From Himantopus leucocephalus (Eukaryota > Chordata > Aves > Charadriiformes > Recurvirostridae): a DNA stretch of 64,000 nucleotides. Under the pieces are notes generated by a model that ran no database searches, was not told the DNA's origin, and was given only the letters and a program-made list of their open reading frames with translations. Within the stretch, counting starts at the first letter, position 1. Each line of letters starts with the position of its first letter. Positions 1 through 12,476 of this stretch are shown here, in pieces. The position numbers and the translations under genes are program-made. The stretch covers positions 149,692,361-149,756,360 of the forward strand of contig RSEF01000001.1 in NCBI GenBank assembly GCA_003993805.1, read 5' to 3'.

Positions 1-920
1 TCAACCCTCCCCCGGTGGATGGCCTGTCAAGATCATGCAAAATTAAATTTAACACTTCTTTTAAATAAAACACTCAGCTCTCAGTTCTGCCGGGATCAGG
101 TGGCAGAAATGCTTCCCATACAGAGGTAAAAAGCTGGGTTATCAGCTCCGCTACGCTACCGTTGTGCTTGCAGGGCTGCTTGGCTTTTGCTGAACTAAGT
201 GGTTCAGCTGGAGTTGAGCTGGCTCCAGCAAAGCTAACCCTGCCGCACAACCCCCTGCGCTCTGGGCAACCGGGGCAGCTTATTTCCTGGAGTACACCAC
301 CGGACCAGATTTGGCTCTGTGCACCGACATACCACTGTTCTCAAATTAAACTTTCCTGAAGCACCAGGAATCTTGCTAATGGGCCATGCAAGTAGCTCTG
401 GAGAAGGCAGCCTCGCTTCTAGCTATGGTTCAGCACAGAGCTAGTCAGGTCAACCAAGAATAGTTTATTTACATCCCATCCGCTTACTCAAGGATTGCTC
501 TTCCTCCTTCTGGCATACCTTAGCACTGTTGCCATAAATAAGGGAGATCTGTCTGAAGAATCAAGGGAAAATAACTTTTCCAACTTTGAAATAGCATCTA
601 AAGACACAACTCCTCTGCTTCTCTTCTAAATCATGCTCACAGGGCCATGTCCTGACCTCCAGGCCAACCCTGGGGCAGGGGACAGCTGAGGCTATTTCAG
701 GAAAGGAGTTTACATTTGCTACTTGAAGCAGCATTGCCATCCACAGGGACAGAGAGTTACCAGTCCAGTCTTCCCCTCAGGAAGGCGGAAACAGGCCAGA
801 CGTTTAGGGAAAACACCTAAACTAAAACCTAAACCTGAAACCTAAATAGGAAGCTGGGCACTTCCCATTTCTGCATCCAACCCTGCCGACAGAAATTCAT
901 CAGCCAGCTAGTCTGACCCT
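1..920. other. Unannotated left flank, no gene recognised
   Basis: I see no repeat family, exon with both splice sites, or RNA gene here. The only pattern is a short degenerate run of CCTAAA-like units at about 815-850. It resembles vertebrate telomere repeat only loosely and is too short and irregular to be an interstitial telomere. Frames of about 65 codons are open by chance. Composition around 140-330 is somewhat richer in GC than the rest. Confidence 0.55.
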
Positions 921-1065
921 CATCTTACGCGCTGAAGAAATCTGCAAGCTCCAGTCTGCTTTACCTGAGTGCTGAGCAGTCGTCAGCTTCTTNCGTCTTA
1001 TGCGCTGAAGAAATATGCAAGCTCCAGTCTGCTTTACCTGAGTGCTGAGCAGTTGTCAGCTTCTC
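921..1065. repeat. Near-identical 72-bp direct duplication across a single N (assembly seam)
   Basis: Positions 921-992 and 994-1065 are two copies of the same 72 bases with about five substitutions and no length change. Exactly one N, at 993, separates them. A duplication whose boundary coincides with a one-base gap is the usual mark of two overlapping contig ends, often from different alleles, that were abutted instead of merged. A genuine tandem duplication is possible but less likely. Confidence 0.8.
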
Positions 1066-1202
1066 GGGAAGATTTTTTGGGGGTCATTATTGTTAAATAA
1101 ACACCCTCCCCTCCAAAACTAACCCCAAACCCACAAACTTTCATTTATCTCCTGGAGGGGCTGCATCATTTACCTACTTATTTGACAAGGCTAGGCCAAA
1201 AT

Positions 1203-1411
1203 GTCTTTTCCCAACCAAAGTTTTAATGACCACAAGATTGTTATTAGAATGATGGGAGGTGAAAAGAAATCATATATTTGTTTTGGGGGGGAAAAAAGGC
1301 AAAAATGNGTCTTTTCCCAACCAAAGTTTTAATGACCACAAGATTGTTATTAAAATGATGGGGGGTGAAAAGAAATCGTATCTTTGGTTTTGGGGAAAAA
1401 CGGCAAAAATT
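1203..1411. repeat. Near-identical ~105-bp direct duplication across a single N (assembly seam)
   Basis: Positions 1203-1307 and 1309-1411 repeat the same sequence, beginning GTCTTTTCCCAACCAAAG and ending in GGCAAAAAT. They differ by several substitutions and by length changes in a G-run and an A-run. A single N at 1308 divides them. With the seam at 993 this delimits a small contig (994-1307) whose left and right ends both repeat its neighbours. The best reading is unmerged contig overlap, not biology. Confidence 0.8.
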
Positions 1412-4400
1412 AGAGGTTTCATAAAAATGAAAACATTCCAGAAAGTTCAAATACTTAATGTTATCAAGTTGATGCCCTGCCACGTGGAACTGGAGTTCAC
1501 GCACTTGTGCTCCCATTTTCTTGTCCAAGATGGCTCCATGCATCAAGCCACGTCTCTCAGGACCCACTAAAGTCCCCAACTCAGAGAAGAGAATGTGAAC
1601 ACGAGAACTGAAATAGACTCTAGGAAGGCACCATGACAGCATAGCCAAATCAATGTGTTACTGTTTTGCATATGCTCTGTAGTTTAATGAAAAACAACAT
1701 TTCCCAAAGCCAGAAGCCGCTTCTCACAAAACAAGTCACTTTAATTAATCTCAGTCTTTTCTGTTGTAAAATACTTTCATCAGAACCTTTCAATGAGCCC
1801 TACGCTTCTGTATTTCTAGGCTGTGTCTTACCATAGAGCCAGAACAGAGTCGGCAGCCAGCAGCTCTTCCCCAAAGGCTAACGAGCTCTGCTTGGCCCAC
1901 ACCATTGCATTCCTCAGTCTCGGCTTTTACCGCAGCTGCCTCTTCTCGAGGAGGAACTCCAGTACGCTTCTTTCCCAAAATGACAAAACTGAACTTCTGG
2001 AGAGGAAAAGAGCATGCTCGGCCCCCTCTCCCCTTGCAGTCTCTCCTGCCATTTTATGAAGCTAAAGAGTAAAATATCTCTTCTTTACAAACATCCTGAC
2101 AAGGGAATGAGACCATTGCATTCCTGCTGATTACAAGGTACGGAGCATGCAGGACGGTTCTTTCCAAACTCCACCTATGCCAGTCACCAAAATAACAGCT
2201 AGCCTTGTTCAAAACGCAGTTTGTGGATGCACAACTTCCAGACTCCTCCTTGTAAGACTTGAACTTGACACCTTGCTTTAAAACAGACAAACCTAAAAAA
2301 TAAACAGTTGCCCCTTCTAGAGATTACACATTTAAGAAAGCAAATCAAGATATGCTCACAATAAGACCTGCACCATATGTCCCTGGCTTTTCTTAATGAG
2401 GAGGCAAAGAGTTAACTATCCTCATTCTTTAAATGATCACCATAGGTCATCTGAACTATTTAATGACAAAACCGAGACAACTGAAACCTCTCAGAGCTAC
2501 TGTCCTAGGCTCTTTACAGATGCTCACAGATGTCTTTGCATCACTTACACTGTTAATATTTTGAGGTTTTCTTCACACACACAGTAACAAATTTGTTGTT
2601 TTGAGGAAATGGAAGCTTGTGCAAAACAGAGTAGTCTCCTCCGAGAATGGTTATTGTGTTGTACAGTATGATGCTGTCTCACTTAGAGCTCTGTCACCGA
2701 CATTTATAGCAGCTCAGTAAGGACAGGGACCTCAAAGAGAAAAGGCAACAGGCTTGTCAGAAAACTTGCATTAACCAAATGTTAAGGCTGGCTCTTCTTT
2801 TGGTTTTGGTTTTGGTTTTAAGTCTGTTTATTTACACTGACCTCCTGCTGATTTTTAAAAGGCCACACTAAACCAAAACAAACCTAGGGAGCCCCAGCTC
2901 ATACCCATTCTCACTGCTGCCTGTAAGACACACTCTGAACAAAAAGAAGTAACAACTGCATCTGTATCCAAGAGCTTCAGGAAAAATGGCACGGATATAA
3001 AAAAGGTCTAGCTTGGATCCTGACATGTTAGGGTATCTCATACAACTAATCACTGAATGCAGCCATATCAGCATTCAAAATCTGGTGCCAACTGAAGAAA
3101 GAGGAAGCAGAAAGAATGACAACTACAGACATGTGGCAGTGATCAATAAACCTGCAAGTCTGTCCTGAAGAGGTCACTCTTGATGAATCAAATGCTGTGT
3201 GGGTAAATCTGACAAAAATGGGGTTTTCATTTAAATAAAATAAAAACTTTGTTCAGGGAGAAGGTCAGTTTACTATGCAGTACCTATAAAGACGTGCTTT
3301 AGGACAGATGAATCTCTTTTTTTAAAGCATAACTGTGCCTACTGTATTTAACCTTTTAAAAACCTGCAATAAATTATCAAAATGGTTGTCCTGTCCTGGA
3401 AAAATGTTAAGAAAATAATACATCATCCAGTAAAATATCAAAACATTAAAAAAAATAAATCAAACCTAATACAAAAATATTAATAAAAATGACGTGCCCA
3501 ATTAAACACTTTGATGGACATCATTGCAGAAAGTTTTATTTCTGCATGAATACTACTTTTCTTTCAATTATAAACTACATTTCAAACTGAAAAGCCATTT
3601 GGAACCAAACCCACATCTTATTTATTTAAAAAAAAAGGGCAACAAGGGATATTCCAGCAATTTCTAAGTGCTATTCAAACATTTTTCAATTAATCAACAA
3701 TTTCCAGCACAAAGTAACTAATTGTCAACAAAAGACAAGCCTTTCATCACCAAATTCCCAGCAAACTCTACTTCCTCTATCAAAAGATGCAGAACTGTGC
3801 ATCAGCTCTTTCATACTTATAATCTCTTAGTTTGATCAGGTTATTTTTCAGTTCTCAGCTGGTTTACTTAATTACATCAGCCTCCAGCATTTCAGTTCTA
3901 AGAGTTCAAGTGGATCTTTTCCAACTCCCTTTGCTGAAGAGTGAAATGGGTTTTCCTGTATTGATCTTTCCTTTTTGGCACTTTGCTAAGGGAAAAAAAA
4001 GCAAACAAACCCAACCGCTCTCCTTAATTAGTGCAATTGTGTTGTACCTCTTTTATAGCTTAGTTCTAAGAAGAGGCAACTTCAATTATTATTTTTCTTT
4101 TTTTTTTTTTAATAAACAAAAACAATGTTTACACTTAGTATATTGTATGGAAAGCTCTGGGAAGCCAAAAATAAGATTGATGGAAGAGTAATGGTTTACG
4201 GTAGTTATAGAGCTTACAAATGAAATGAAATTAATTGCTTTGAAATAAATCTGGGAAGGAATTACAGAAGCTTGAGAAATCAAAACACATGATTGGATTT
4301 AGTTTGAGAATCAAGATACTGCATCACTCTTGGAACAACTGAAGTCAATTGGGAATGCTGCCACTAAACAGAACCAGAATTTTCTTCCTTCCATGAACAC

Positions 4401-6583
4401 AAAATGGCAATGAGGACAAACTGGGGGACAATAGCATGTGTCCACTCATTTCAAACCAATTAGGCCAAAAGACGTGATCACCTGATTATGCAGATACTTA
4501 TCTGTGTGTACGTGCAATTCCACATACGTAATGCAAAAAGAAGTGTGTTTTAAATCTTAAAAGTAGTGCTACATGCTCAAAAAGGTTAAGGAAGATTGCA
4601 ATTTTAAAAAGATGGCACAATTACTCTGTCGATATTTGCTTTTCTTGATTTTTGGCAAGAGGAACAGTGTATTAACGCTATCTCAAATTTAACTTTTCAC
4701 TTTATTTACCTGGATTTTTACTAAAACCTCAATAAAACCAAAAGAAGCAAACATTAGCATTTAGTTTTTTCATCTGTGCTTCACATTCACTGAGTACTGA
4801 GGTAAAAGGAATATTACAGGATAAGTTCCTACCAGAACTGGTTGTACCTGTTTCATTTTCTTTCTGTGACCGCAGACATGACTAAATCAACATTCCCCCA
4901 AATATTCAGAATAAAGCACAGTTTCTTTTTTAGCTGTCAACAATTTCTCTGACACCTAACAGTAAAGATCCACTAAAACGTCAACGCGAGGTATCTGACT
5001 CCCAAGATTGCCCATAAGAACGGACATAGACAGACACCCAACTGTGATGAGACAGGCCAAGGTCCAGTAGATAAAACATGTGCCTTTGAAGTGACACCAT
5101 CCGTCTGGGACAGAAAAGGAGCTTCCAGAAACCTCCATAAGGTTTCTGCTGCATGGGCAGTGGGGGTTAGCAGACATGATGCCCATTTTAAATGAGGCAA
5201 CGCCATAGCAAGGAACTCAAGATCAATGGTCTGGAAGGACAAGTGAGAGACAGCCTGAAGGCCTTGCCCGAAAGATGGAGTATCTGAATAAGGCTTTTTC
5301 GATTATTTCTGATTTTTATCCCGCAACTTTGCTGGTTAAAATGGTGCAACTCTGGTAGCAGGGGCCAAAATCCTGATTTTTCTCAGTGCATCCAAATGCT
5401 TTAACTAGGCTGCAGAAACAGGTTGTGTCTTGCTTGTGCAGCTTATTTTTGAGGAGTGAGTTAAGGGTAAAACATCCACGTGTGGCTTCTGCCATGTTCT
5501 TACATAAACTACTTCCTATACCACCCTGAGGGTGAACCCTCATTTTAAAAACCACACCACTATCACCTTACTGGTTGCAATGGTATTTGTGCCAGCTACA
5601 GCAGTAGGTATCTCCACTACCCAACATATTATGGACAGGCATGGCAGCCATGTTGCATAAACACCGGGAGACCAGGGAGGTGACCTGCTGGAAGTGTAAA
5701 AGGCTTTGAGGTCTTTTCAGCTCCATAATATTACTTCGTACCTTTGTCCCAGAGCTGCGGGGCACAGGAAATGCTCTCCAGGCAAGGGGCAGCAACACAA
5801 ACATAGCACCATTGCCATGCAGAAGGACCTGTTTGTCCACATATCTGTAGATTTGTGTGTTACTCTTTCTCTCCCACAAGGCCCAGGTATTCAGTAAAAC
5901 CTGTGTTTTACTTCCACGTACATTTGGATTTTGTGCTACTTTAGTATCTTTTAGTACAGTGTGACAGAGGTGCAGTTAGAGAATGACTAAATGCGAAAGA
6001 CATTCTGGTACTACCGTCTCATGACAACACCTATAACTTGCGTGACAAAACCAACCCTTGGGCTTAGCAAAGCTCTACTTATAAGATGATGTCAAACAAG
6101 AGGAGTCTGCCCTGGGCTAAAAACCTACATTTTTTTAGCCATGCAGGCTGGCCCCATGCGGCCAGTAGTGGACAGAAGCACCAGCATTGCTCATCACACA
6201 TGTGACAAGGACAGGCACATCCCTGACCCGTCCCGAGCTGGGGCTGCGTGGCTGCCCAGCGAGAGAGAGCCAGTCTAAGTATCTGTGAAGGTCTGGAGAC
6301 CAGCCGGGAGCCGCAGCAGCCCAGCTAGTTCACGTCTGGATGGCCTCAGGCAAAGGGAATGTGCAGCGACGTCATTAAGGGGGTGGGTTTTTATTAGTTT
6401 CTGCTAATAAGCTTAGCAGATGTTACTGGGAACAGTTTGATGTTATTTTTCCGTCATTTATGACTTTATTTTTAATTTTTCCCTCAGAGCAAGCAAAGGC
6501 AGTAGATGTTACCACATATTTCAACCTTAACTTGTTTTCCCTGTAGTATTGTTAAAAGTGTAGCTGAGGATTTTCTTTATTTT
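1412..6583. other. Gene-free AT-rich stretch
   Basis: I recognise no exon, repeat family or RNA gene. A (GGTTTT)n tract lies at 2798-2819. Several frames of 60-119 codons are open on both strands, for example on the minus strand at 4956-5242 and 5568-5879. They overlap each other in different frames and resemble no family I know, so I treat them as chance. The stretch at 6160-6360 is locally GC-richer. An ACGTCA CRE-like core sits near 6370. Confidence 0.5.
2798..2819 (+). repeat. (GGTTTT)n simple repeat
   Basis: Short tandem run of three to four GGTTTT units, uninterrupted. Confidence 0.85.
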
Positions 6584-6608
6584 TATTATTATTATTATTA
6601 TTATTATT
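6584..6608 (+). repeat. (ATT)n microsatellite
   Basis: About eight uninterrupted ATT units. It is immediately followed by a small perfect hairpin at 6616-6634. Confidence 0.9.
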
Positions 6609-6615
6609 GTATAAA

Positions 6616-6634
6616 GGGAAAAAGTATTTTTCCC
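6616..6634. other. Perfect 8-bp inverted repeat, 3-nt loop
   Basis: GGGAAAAA, loop GTA, then TTTTTCCC. A related unit, GGGAAAAAGTACTTTTC, recurs about 70 bp downstream at 6686-6702. No function is implied. It is listed because it is exact and partly repeated. Confidence 0.6.
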
Positions 6635-6639
6635 ATTTG

Positions 6640-9600
6640 CCTATAATTCCAAAATAGCTGAAAGGATTATACTCTGAGTTAAGGAGGGAAAAAGTACTTT
6701 TCAGATTCACAACATGGAAATTTTCACCCCCGAAAACAAGTATTTTGTAAATTTTAGAATATGTGAAAACAAAGAATTATAATGGAAACTGTTTCAAACT
6801 TTTATTACGGTAGATCCTATCATAAACTATTTATAAAGATATTACCTATGGCTATAAATACTTAATGTTTTCTCCTGAATAATCCTAAGAGAATGTCAAT
6901 GCTAAATGCTCTAAGGACAAGCTATATGGGGGGGGCAAACCCCTTCCTTTGATCGACTGGCTGCACTCCTGCTCACACAGCCCAGATTATTTGTTTCTTC
7001 TACTTCATACAAAGAGAAATTACACTAGTGTTACAAAGACGTAAAACCTCCATATGGCTTTAAAATGAACATCAGTATCAGCGTTAATTGAAAAGAAGTA
7101 ATTTTTCCAAATTGGAACAGTCTCCCTCATTGTCCTCTTTACTGATTTTATTTGGAAAAAGAATTTTTATTTGGAAAAGACATGCAGGAAGGTAGATGGG
7201 TTAACACTCCATACTGTCATGCCTACTGGATATTCTAAGGATACTGTAACCAAGCAAGTATTTTAGTCATCCAGCTCCTGGAACACAATTCTCAAAGGCC
7301 AGTTAGCTATGAAATTCCCTCTGCAAGGAATGGGGAAAGTTATGTGCCCGTTTCAAAGATTTATGTGTTTTCCTGTAGCCGTGGATTAGACACTTGTCTG
7401 AAACTGGGATTCATTGCTTCAAATTTCCCCTCCAAATCCAGGCTCCAATTTGTATCTTTGGCTGTAGCAAACTGACTCAGTATTTTTATTTGGGGGGGGA
7501 AAAAAAAAAGAAAGAGAGAAAGGTGGCAGTGGAAGCAGTATAAGAGATTTAAGAGACTGGAGATTAAAGTATTCACTTAAGAATTAGCAGGTTCAAACTT
7601 GCATTTTCCAGCTCCCAGGGGAGCACACTTCACACCTGGTTACAGGTTGCTGAAACGAAAACTCTGTGGAGCAAAGAATGAGAGACTCACAAGCCAGAAG
7701 GATGGGGGAAAGAAACAGAGATATGTAACCCCTCTTTAACAATCCCTTGCTTATTGCAGGTATCTTGCAGCTGAACCATGAACCATATACATTTCAATTT
7801 TTTCAGCATCAATGAAAAACATGCATAGTAAGTATGAGCGTTAGTGTATTGTTTCCTCAAAGATGAATTTTCATTTATTTTTTCACTCTTCACCACTATT
7901 TTTTACATATGTTTTACATTTTCTTATTAAGGAAAGATCATTTTGGTCTCTTACTTCTACAGAAATTCAAGAGTCTGTAGTATTATGCAAGGAGCAGACA
8001 TCAACACCTATATTTAAGTATGACAGATTATAAGCTTGTATTATCACTTATAATTTGACTCCATTTTAACTATTTGGACTGTAAAGCTCCACAGTGAGTG
8101 TTTGCCTCAGGCGAAATTATTTCTGGAAGGCATCAGCAAAAATAGTTCAGTTGTTTGAGAGCGAAGGTGGGGAAAACACAGGTTTGCAGATATTTATACA
8201 GCTGTTTCAATGAGAATCTCTGCTGCTTCCACACTTTGGAGCAGGGACTTGACATTTGGCAGAGAGGTTGCTCTCATGGCAAAGTGCCTTTTCCATCACA
8301 GGGAAAATCCACACAGATTTGACTAAAATAAAAACTCCTGAAAATACTACTTGTGTACGCTCTGCGCAGGTTTGTTAGAGGCCTGTAATTGAATTATCAA
8401 AATATGTTCCTTGCATTAACTTTGCTTCATACTCAGGGGACAGGAGCTCAGAGTCTTTTTACCCAAGGGCAAGCAGACACGTGCTACTGCAGAAGAAGAG
8501 GTGAGGACAAGGACTGGGAAAGGCGAAGGAAGGGCTTCATGGCTACAGGCTGATGGACCACTGAGTTGGTTTCCCTTACACAAGCAGCTCTGCTCATCCA
8601 CTCTCTCCAGATAGCAGAGAATACTCTTTCTTCCCAACAAGTATTTCAGAGGAAAAATAATTATAGCCAAAATATAACACTGCTTTTGAAATCTCTCCGC
8701 TGTCCTTCATACTATTTTTTATCAGTAGTTTATTCCTGCACATTTAGACCATGTGATCTTTAATGCCTTGTAGCTGTATTCATTAACAACCTTACTTTTA
8801 TTATTTTTACGAGTTAATGATTTTTCCCCCAAGCATTCAATTATGAGACGTAGTTAGTTTATGGAATTATTTAAAAAAATATTTTAAAAAGTATCATATT
8901 TTTCAAAAGAAAGTAGATTATTTCTTTTTCCTCTCCTACTCGTTTTTTCTCAGTTAAGAATAAGCTTAAATAGCATAGCTGTTTGCTTATAAGGACCCAT
9001 ATTTTAATTTGGTCAAATTTATTTTGAAAATTGCAGAAATTTTCAGCTCAGCAAACTGCTAATATTTAGTCAACACCTTTGAACATCAGAAATGCATACA
9101 AACGCGCACTGTTGAATGCACGCTCATTCTCAGGGACTGGATTCAAAGACAGGAAAGCAACAAAACTTTTTCTTATCAATGTCACTTCTAAAATGTTGGG
9201 TTTTAAGGAGGTACATTTTAAAGTCTTTTCGGCTGTCACTGAGCATTATCTTGGTACTATAAACTAGACGAAAGACAATCAAATAAAATGTGTCAGTGAA
9301 GAGCTATCATGTGCATTTTTATTCACTACCAACTTGTACAGAGCTGCCCTGGAGCTTGAGAAAAGGAATATTCTAAATGCTACTGTCTGCAAAGGAAGCA
9401 AAGATTTAGTCATAAGACTTTCACAATGATGCAAAAAATTATTCCTTTCTTTCCTTTATTAATAGATGCCTTAAAATTTAACTGATGTTTAAGAATGCTT
9501 ACAAACCCCCAGGTCCAAAATATTTTTTCTCCCACGAAATACAGATCATTCCCCTTCCCATCAAATATCTTGTGAAAGAAAGCTTAAGAGAGGAGAAGAT

Positions 9601-10512
9601 TTGACCAATTTGGTATTTCATAATAATGCATCATCGTTACCTGTTATGATAACATTGTTTTGTTCTCTTTAAGGAAAGGAAAATATACTACCAAAGATAT
9701 TTTGTAAGGAAATTTTACATTTTAGCGGCTGATACTTTAAATGCAGACCTATGTTCAAATCTTCCACAATTTTTAACATTTGTAAAATATTCTGTAAGAC
9801 ATGTAGTCACTAAGATGCAATGGCTATCTATTAATATTAAAGGAAATTTAATTAATGAATTAAATTTATTGAATTTAATGAATTAAAATTGTTTTACTTT
9901 ATGTGAGCTAACCAGTGAGAGAATAATAGCATGTCTCAATACATTAGTTCTTGTAATCACTTTTCTAAATAAATATTCTGTCGCAGCAGCTTTATTTTAA
10001 AATTGGGGCAGTTGGTTTATCTACAGTGAAATGCACAACTTCTATTTAATTTTTTTATAAGGATCCTTTTTGATTACTTGTATTAAAATGTTGTGCTCAT
10101 AGAAAGTCACTTAAACCAAGTTGCTAAAATGCCTATGAGGTGAAGCTGAAAGGGTGAATTGTTTACATGTGATGTCTACAATCACCAATCCACAGGACAC
10201 AGAACAACGTAACACACAAATTACCACAGAGACATAGCAACTCACCAAGTCACCTTACAATGGATGACTGTTAAAGTTGTAAAGGCTACTAACCAATAGG
10301 GCGTCTCCTGCCACCAGTAGCTACAGCAGTCACCTTTTCTTCTGCAAAGGCAAACCCATTCTGGGAGCTTCTCTCTGGAACCAGTCAGATAAGCCAGAGA
10401 AGAGGCACCATGAACTTTCACGTGTGGTAAGGTCTGAGCAGAGTTTCAACTGCGGGGCTTAAATTCAGGAAACTGGCGGCAAATTGCATGGTGACAGAGC
10501 TGGTGGGTAGGA
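6640..10512. other. Gene-free AT-rich stretch
   Basis: No gene recognised. It contains a direct repeat of about 17 bp with core TTTATTTGGAAAA at 7146-7180. There is a G8 run at 6928-6935 and a G8 followed by a long A-run at 7492-7510. An AT-only near-duplicated segment lies at 9844-9890. Open frames of 60-85 codons here show no splice-site support. Confidence 0.5.
9844..9890. repeat. AT-rich tandem near-repeat
   Basis: Two diverged copies of a unit of about 22 bp containing TAATGAATTAAA follow each other. The sequence is almost purely A and T, so low complexity is the simplest explanation. Confidence 0.5.
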
Positions 10513-10860
10513 CCATCACAGAACCACAGAATCCCAGGTTGGAAGGGATCTCAAGGATCATCTGGTCCAATCTTTCTTGGCGAAAGCATGGTCTAGACTA
10601 GATGGCCCAGCACTCTGTCCAGCTGAATCTTCAAGTGTCCAATGCAGGGGAATCCACCACTTCCCTGGGGAGATTATTCCCATGGCTGATTGTTCTCATC
10701 ATGGAAAATTTTCCTCCTGTGTGCAATCGGATCCCCAGGAGTAATTTGTACCCATTACCCCTCGTCTTTCCCATGTGACTCCTTGTTAAAAGGGAGTCTC
10801 TGTCTTCTTTGTAGCCACCCTTTAAATACTGGAACATATATCTGGGGATGTGGAAGAAAA
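10513..10860 (-). mobile_element. CR1 LINE 3' fragment (minus strand)
   Basis: The left end reads CACAGAACCACAGAATCCCAGG then TTGGAAGGGATCTCAAGGATCATC. This is the reverse complement of the conserved avian CR1 3' end, whose tail carries ATTCTRTGATTCT repeats. The body continues through the typical CR1 pieces CTTCCCTGGGGAG, GGAAAATTTTCCTCC and AAAGGGAGTCTCTGTCTTC to about 10860, where similarity fades. It is 5'-truncated, as nearly all CR1 copies are, and quite diverged. The right boundary is approximate. No reverse transcriptase domain is retained. Confidence 0.88.
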
Positions 10861-11760
10861 GCTTCAATGAAGGGGCAACGACACATGCACAGTGAAGAAA
10901 GAGGAGGTTGCTAAGTTGTGGGAAGGTGCCTAGTGAGAGCTGTGATGGACGAGAGTGCCAGCTGAAGCAAGGCTGCATTTGAAGAGCAAAGAAATAGTTT
11001 CCTATTTAATTCCTGCTGTTTAATTTCACACTCTAATGGCATTTAGGAAACACCATTTACTTTGATTACAGGTGAGGCTGTAAAACAGAAAAGTCGCATG
11101 ACTGCTTCTACCGCCAGCCTATATTCCAAAGATTTCGCAACTCCTGGAACACCGACACCACCTGCCCCAACTCAAACTACTTAATGATGCTCAAAAAACC
11201 TGTAAAACCCCCCAACATAACTTCCACCTCCCCCCACAAGATCACACATGAAAAAAGACTTGTATACAGCAAGTAGAATAAATGGGTTTCATACTAGCAA
11301 AACTGGTGCCTGTGACTATACCTCTAGCATAAAATGACATTTCCATCATTTCAAAAAATCATCCATATTCTTTAGATATAAGCAGGATACTCACTCATGC
11401 CACTTTCAGAAGTAAGGGATTACACACAGAAGAATGGAAAACTATGTTCTAAGTAAATAGTCCCAAGACAGGATCTGAAGTATTACTAATATTAGATGTG
11501 AATACACTATTCAGAAGACTATATCTTCATTCAGATATAAGATCAAAATATTTGCATGAAGAAAGAACAGAGACTTGCACACTAAATACTCTTGCACCTC
11601 TGGAAAAATAGGAAAAAAGTTTCTTGTGGTACCAAGCATATACCCCCTATGTTCTTCTTTCACATTTGAAAGAAGTGTATCAATTATAAAAAAGCACACA
11701 GGAGACCGAGGTGCTGCGAGTGCATCTCTAACCTTGTGTTAATACAGAAATCAAACTCCC
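10861..11760. other. Gene-free stretch
   Basis: The first hundred bases may be a more diverged continuation of the CR1 copy to the left, but I cannot support this. The rest is AT-rich with no repeat or exon that I recognise. Confidence 0.45.
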
Positions 11761-12039
11761 TCTAAAGTCTAAATTCCCCAGATATTCCTATTTCCCATAT
11801 GTCACCTCAAATTTTGGCTGAATCTGGAGTAAGCCAACTGGTTGACCATGGTAGGGAACAGTTTACAGACAAAATTTGCTACTGCAGACACTGGGGACGN
11901 TCTAAAGTCTAAATTCCCCAGATATTCCTATTTCCCATATGTCATCTCAAATTTTGGCTGAACCTGGAGTAAGCCAACTGTTTGACCACGGTAGGGCACA
12001 GTTTACAGACAAAATTTGCTACTGCAGACACTGGGGACG
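11761..12039. repeat. 139-bp direct duplication across a single N (assembly seam)
   Basis: Positions 11761-11899 and 11901-12039 are the same 139 bases. By my count there are five substitutions and no indels, with one N at 11900 between them. The second copy is the left part of a 353-bp contig (11901-12253) that is also duplicated on its right side. Confidence 0.88.
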
Positions 12040-12476
12040 CAATGGCATGGACCTGTTGAATCTCTAATTTCAGTCCAAGTTCAGCCATAAGTGTGAAAGA
12101 TAACACAGATGTACTTAGTTTTTACTCAATTAACGTGGCACATCAGACTCTCTTACCTGTACACACCTCTCTTCTGGTAGGTAATACAAACAAGAGACAG
12201 AATGAGCCATTAGAGGATTCACTATTTAATAGAATAGCATCCAGGTCCTTCACNTGGGGACACAATGGCATGGACCTGTTGAATCTCTAATTTCAGTCCA
12301 AGTTCAGCCATAAGTGTGAAAGACAACACAGATGTACTTAGTTTTTACTCAATTAACATGGCATATCAGACTCTCTTACCTATACACACCTCTCTTCTGG
12401 TAGGTAATACAAACAAGAGACAGAACGAGCCATTAGAGGATTCACTGTTTAATAGAATAGCATCCAGGTCCTTCAC
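12032..12476. repeat. 222-bp direct duplication across a single N (assembly seam)
   Basis: Positions 12032-12253 and 12255-12476 are the same 222 bases. By my count there are seven differences, all transitions and no indels, with one N at 12254 between them. The duplicated open frames at 12093-12290 and 12316-12531 are a consequence of this and not a gene family. With the preceding duplication, every base of the contig 11901-12253 is present twice. Confidence 0.88.

Noticed and set aside
815..850. CCTAAA-like run as interstitial telomere
   Set aside because: Irregular units, about 35 bases, not the CCCTAA register.
1244..1648. 134-codon minus-strand frame and overlapping plus-strand frame
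   Set aside because: Both run through the N at 1308 and its duplicated flanks, so they are artefacts of the assembly seam.
4956..5242. Overlapping minus-strand frames with a hydrophobic segment and a WCHFKGTCF motif that briefly recalls a C-type lectin
   Set aside because: The order relative to the hydrophobic segment is wrong, the rest of the fold is absent, and two frames overlap. Coincidence is more likely.
10631..10978. 115-codon minus-strand frame
   Set aside because: Most of it is CR1 3' sequence read in an arbitrary frame.
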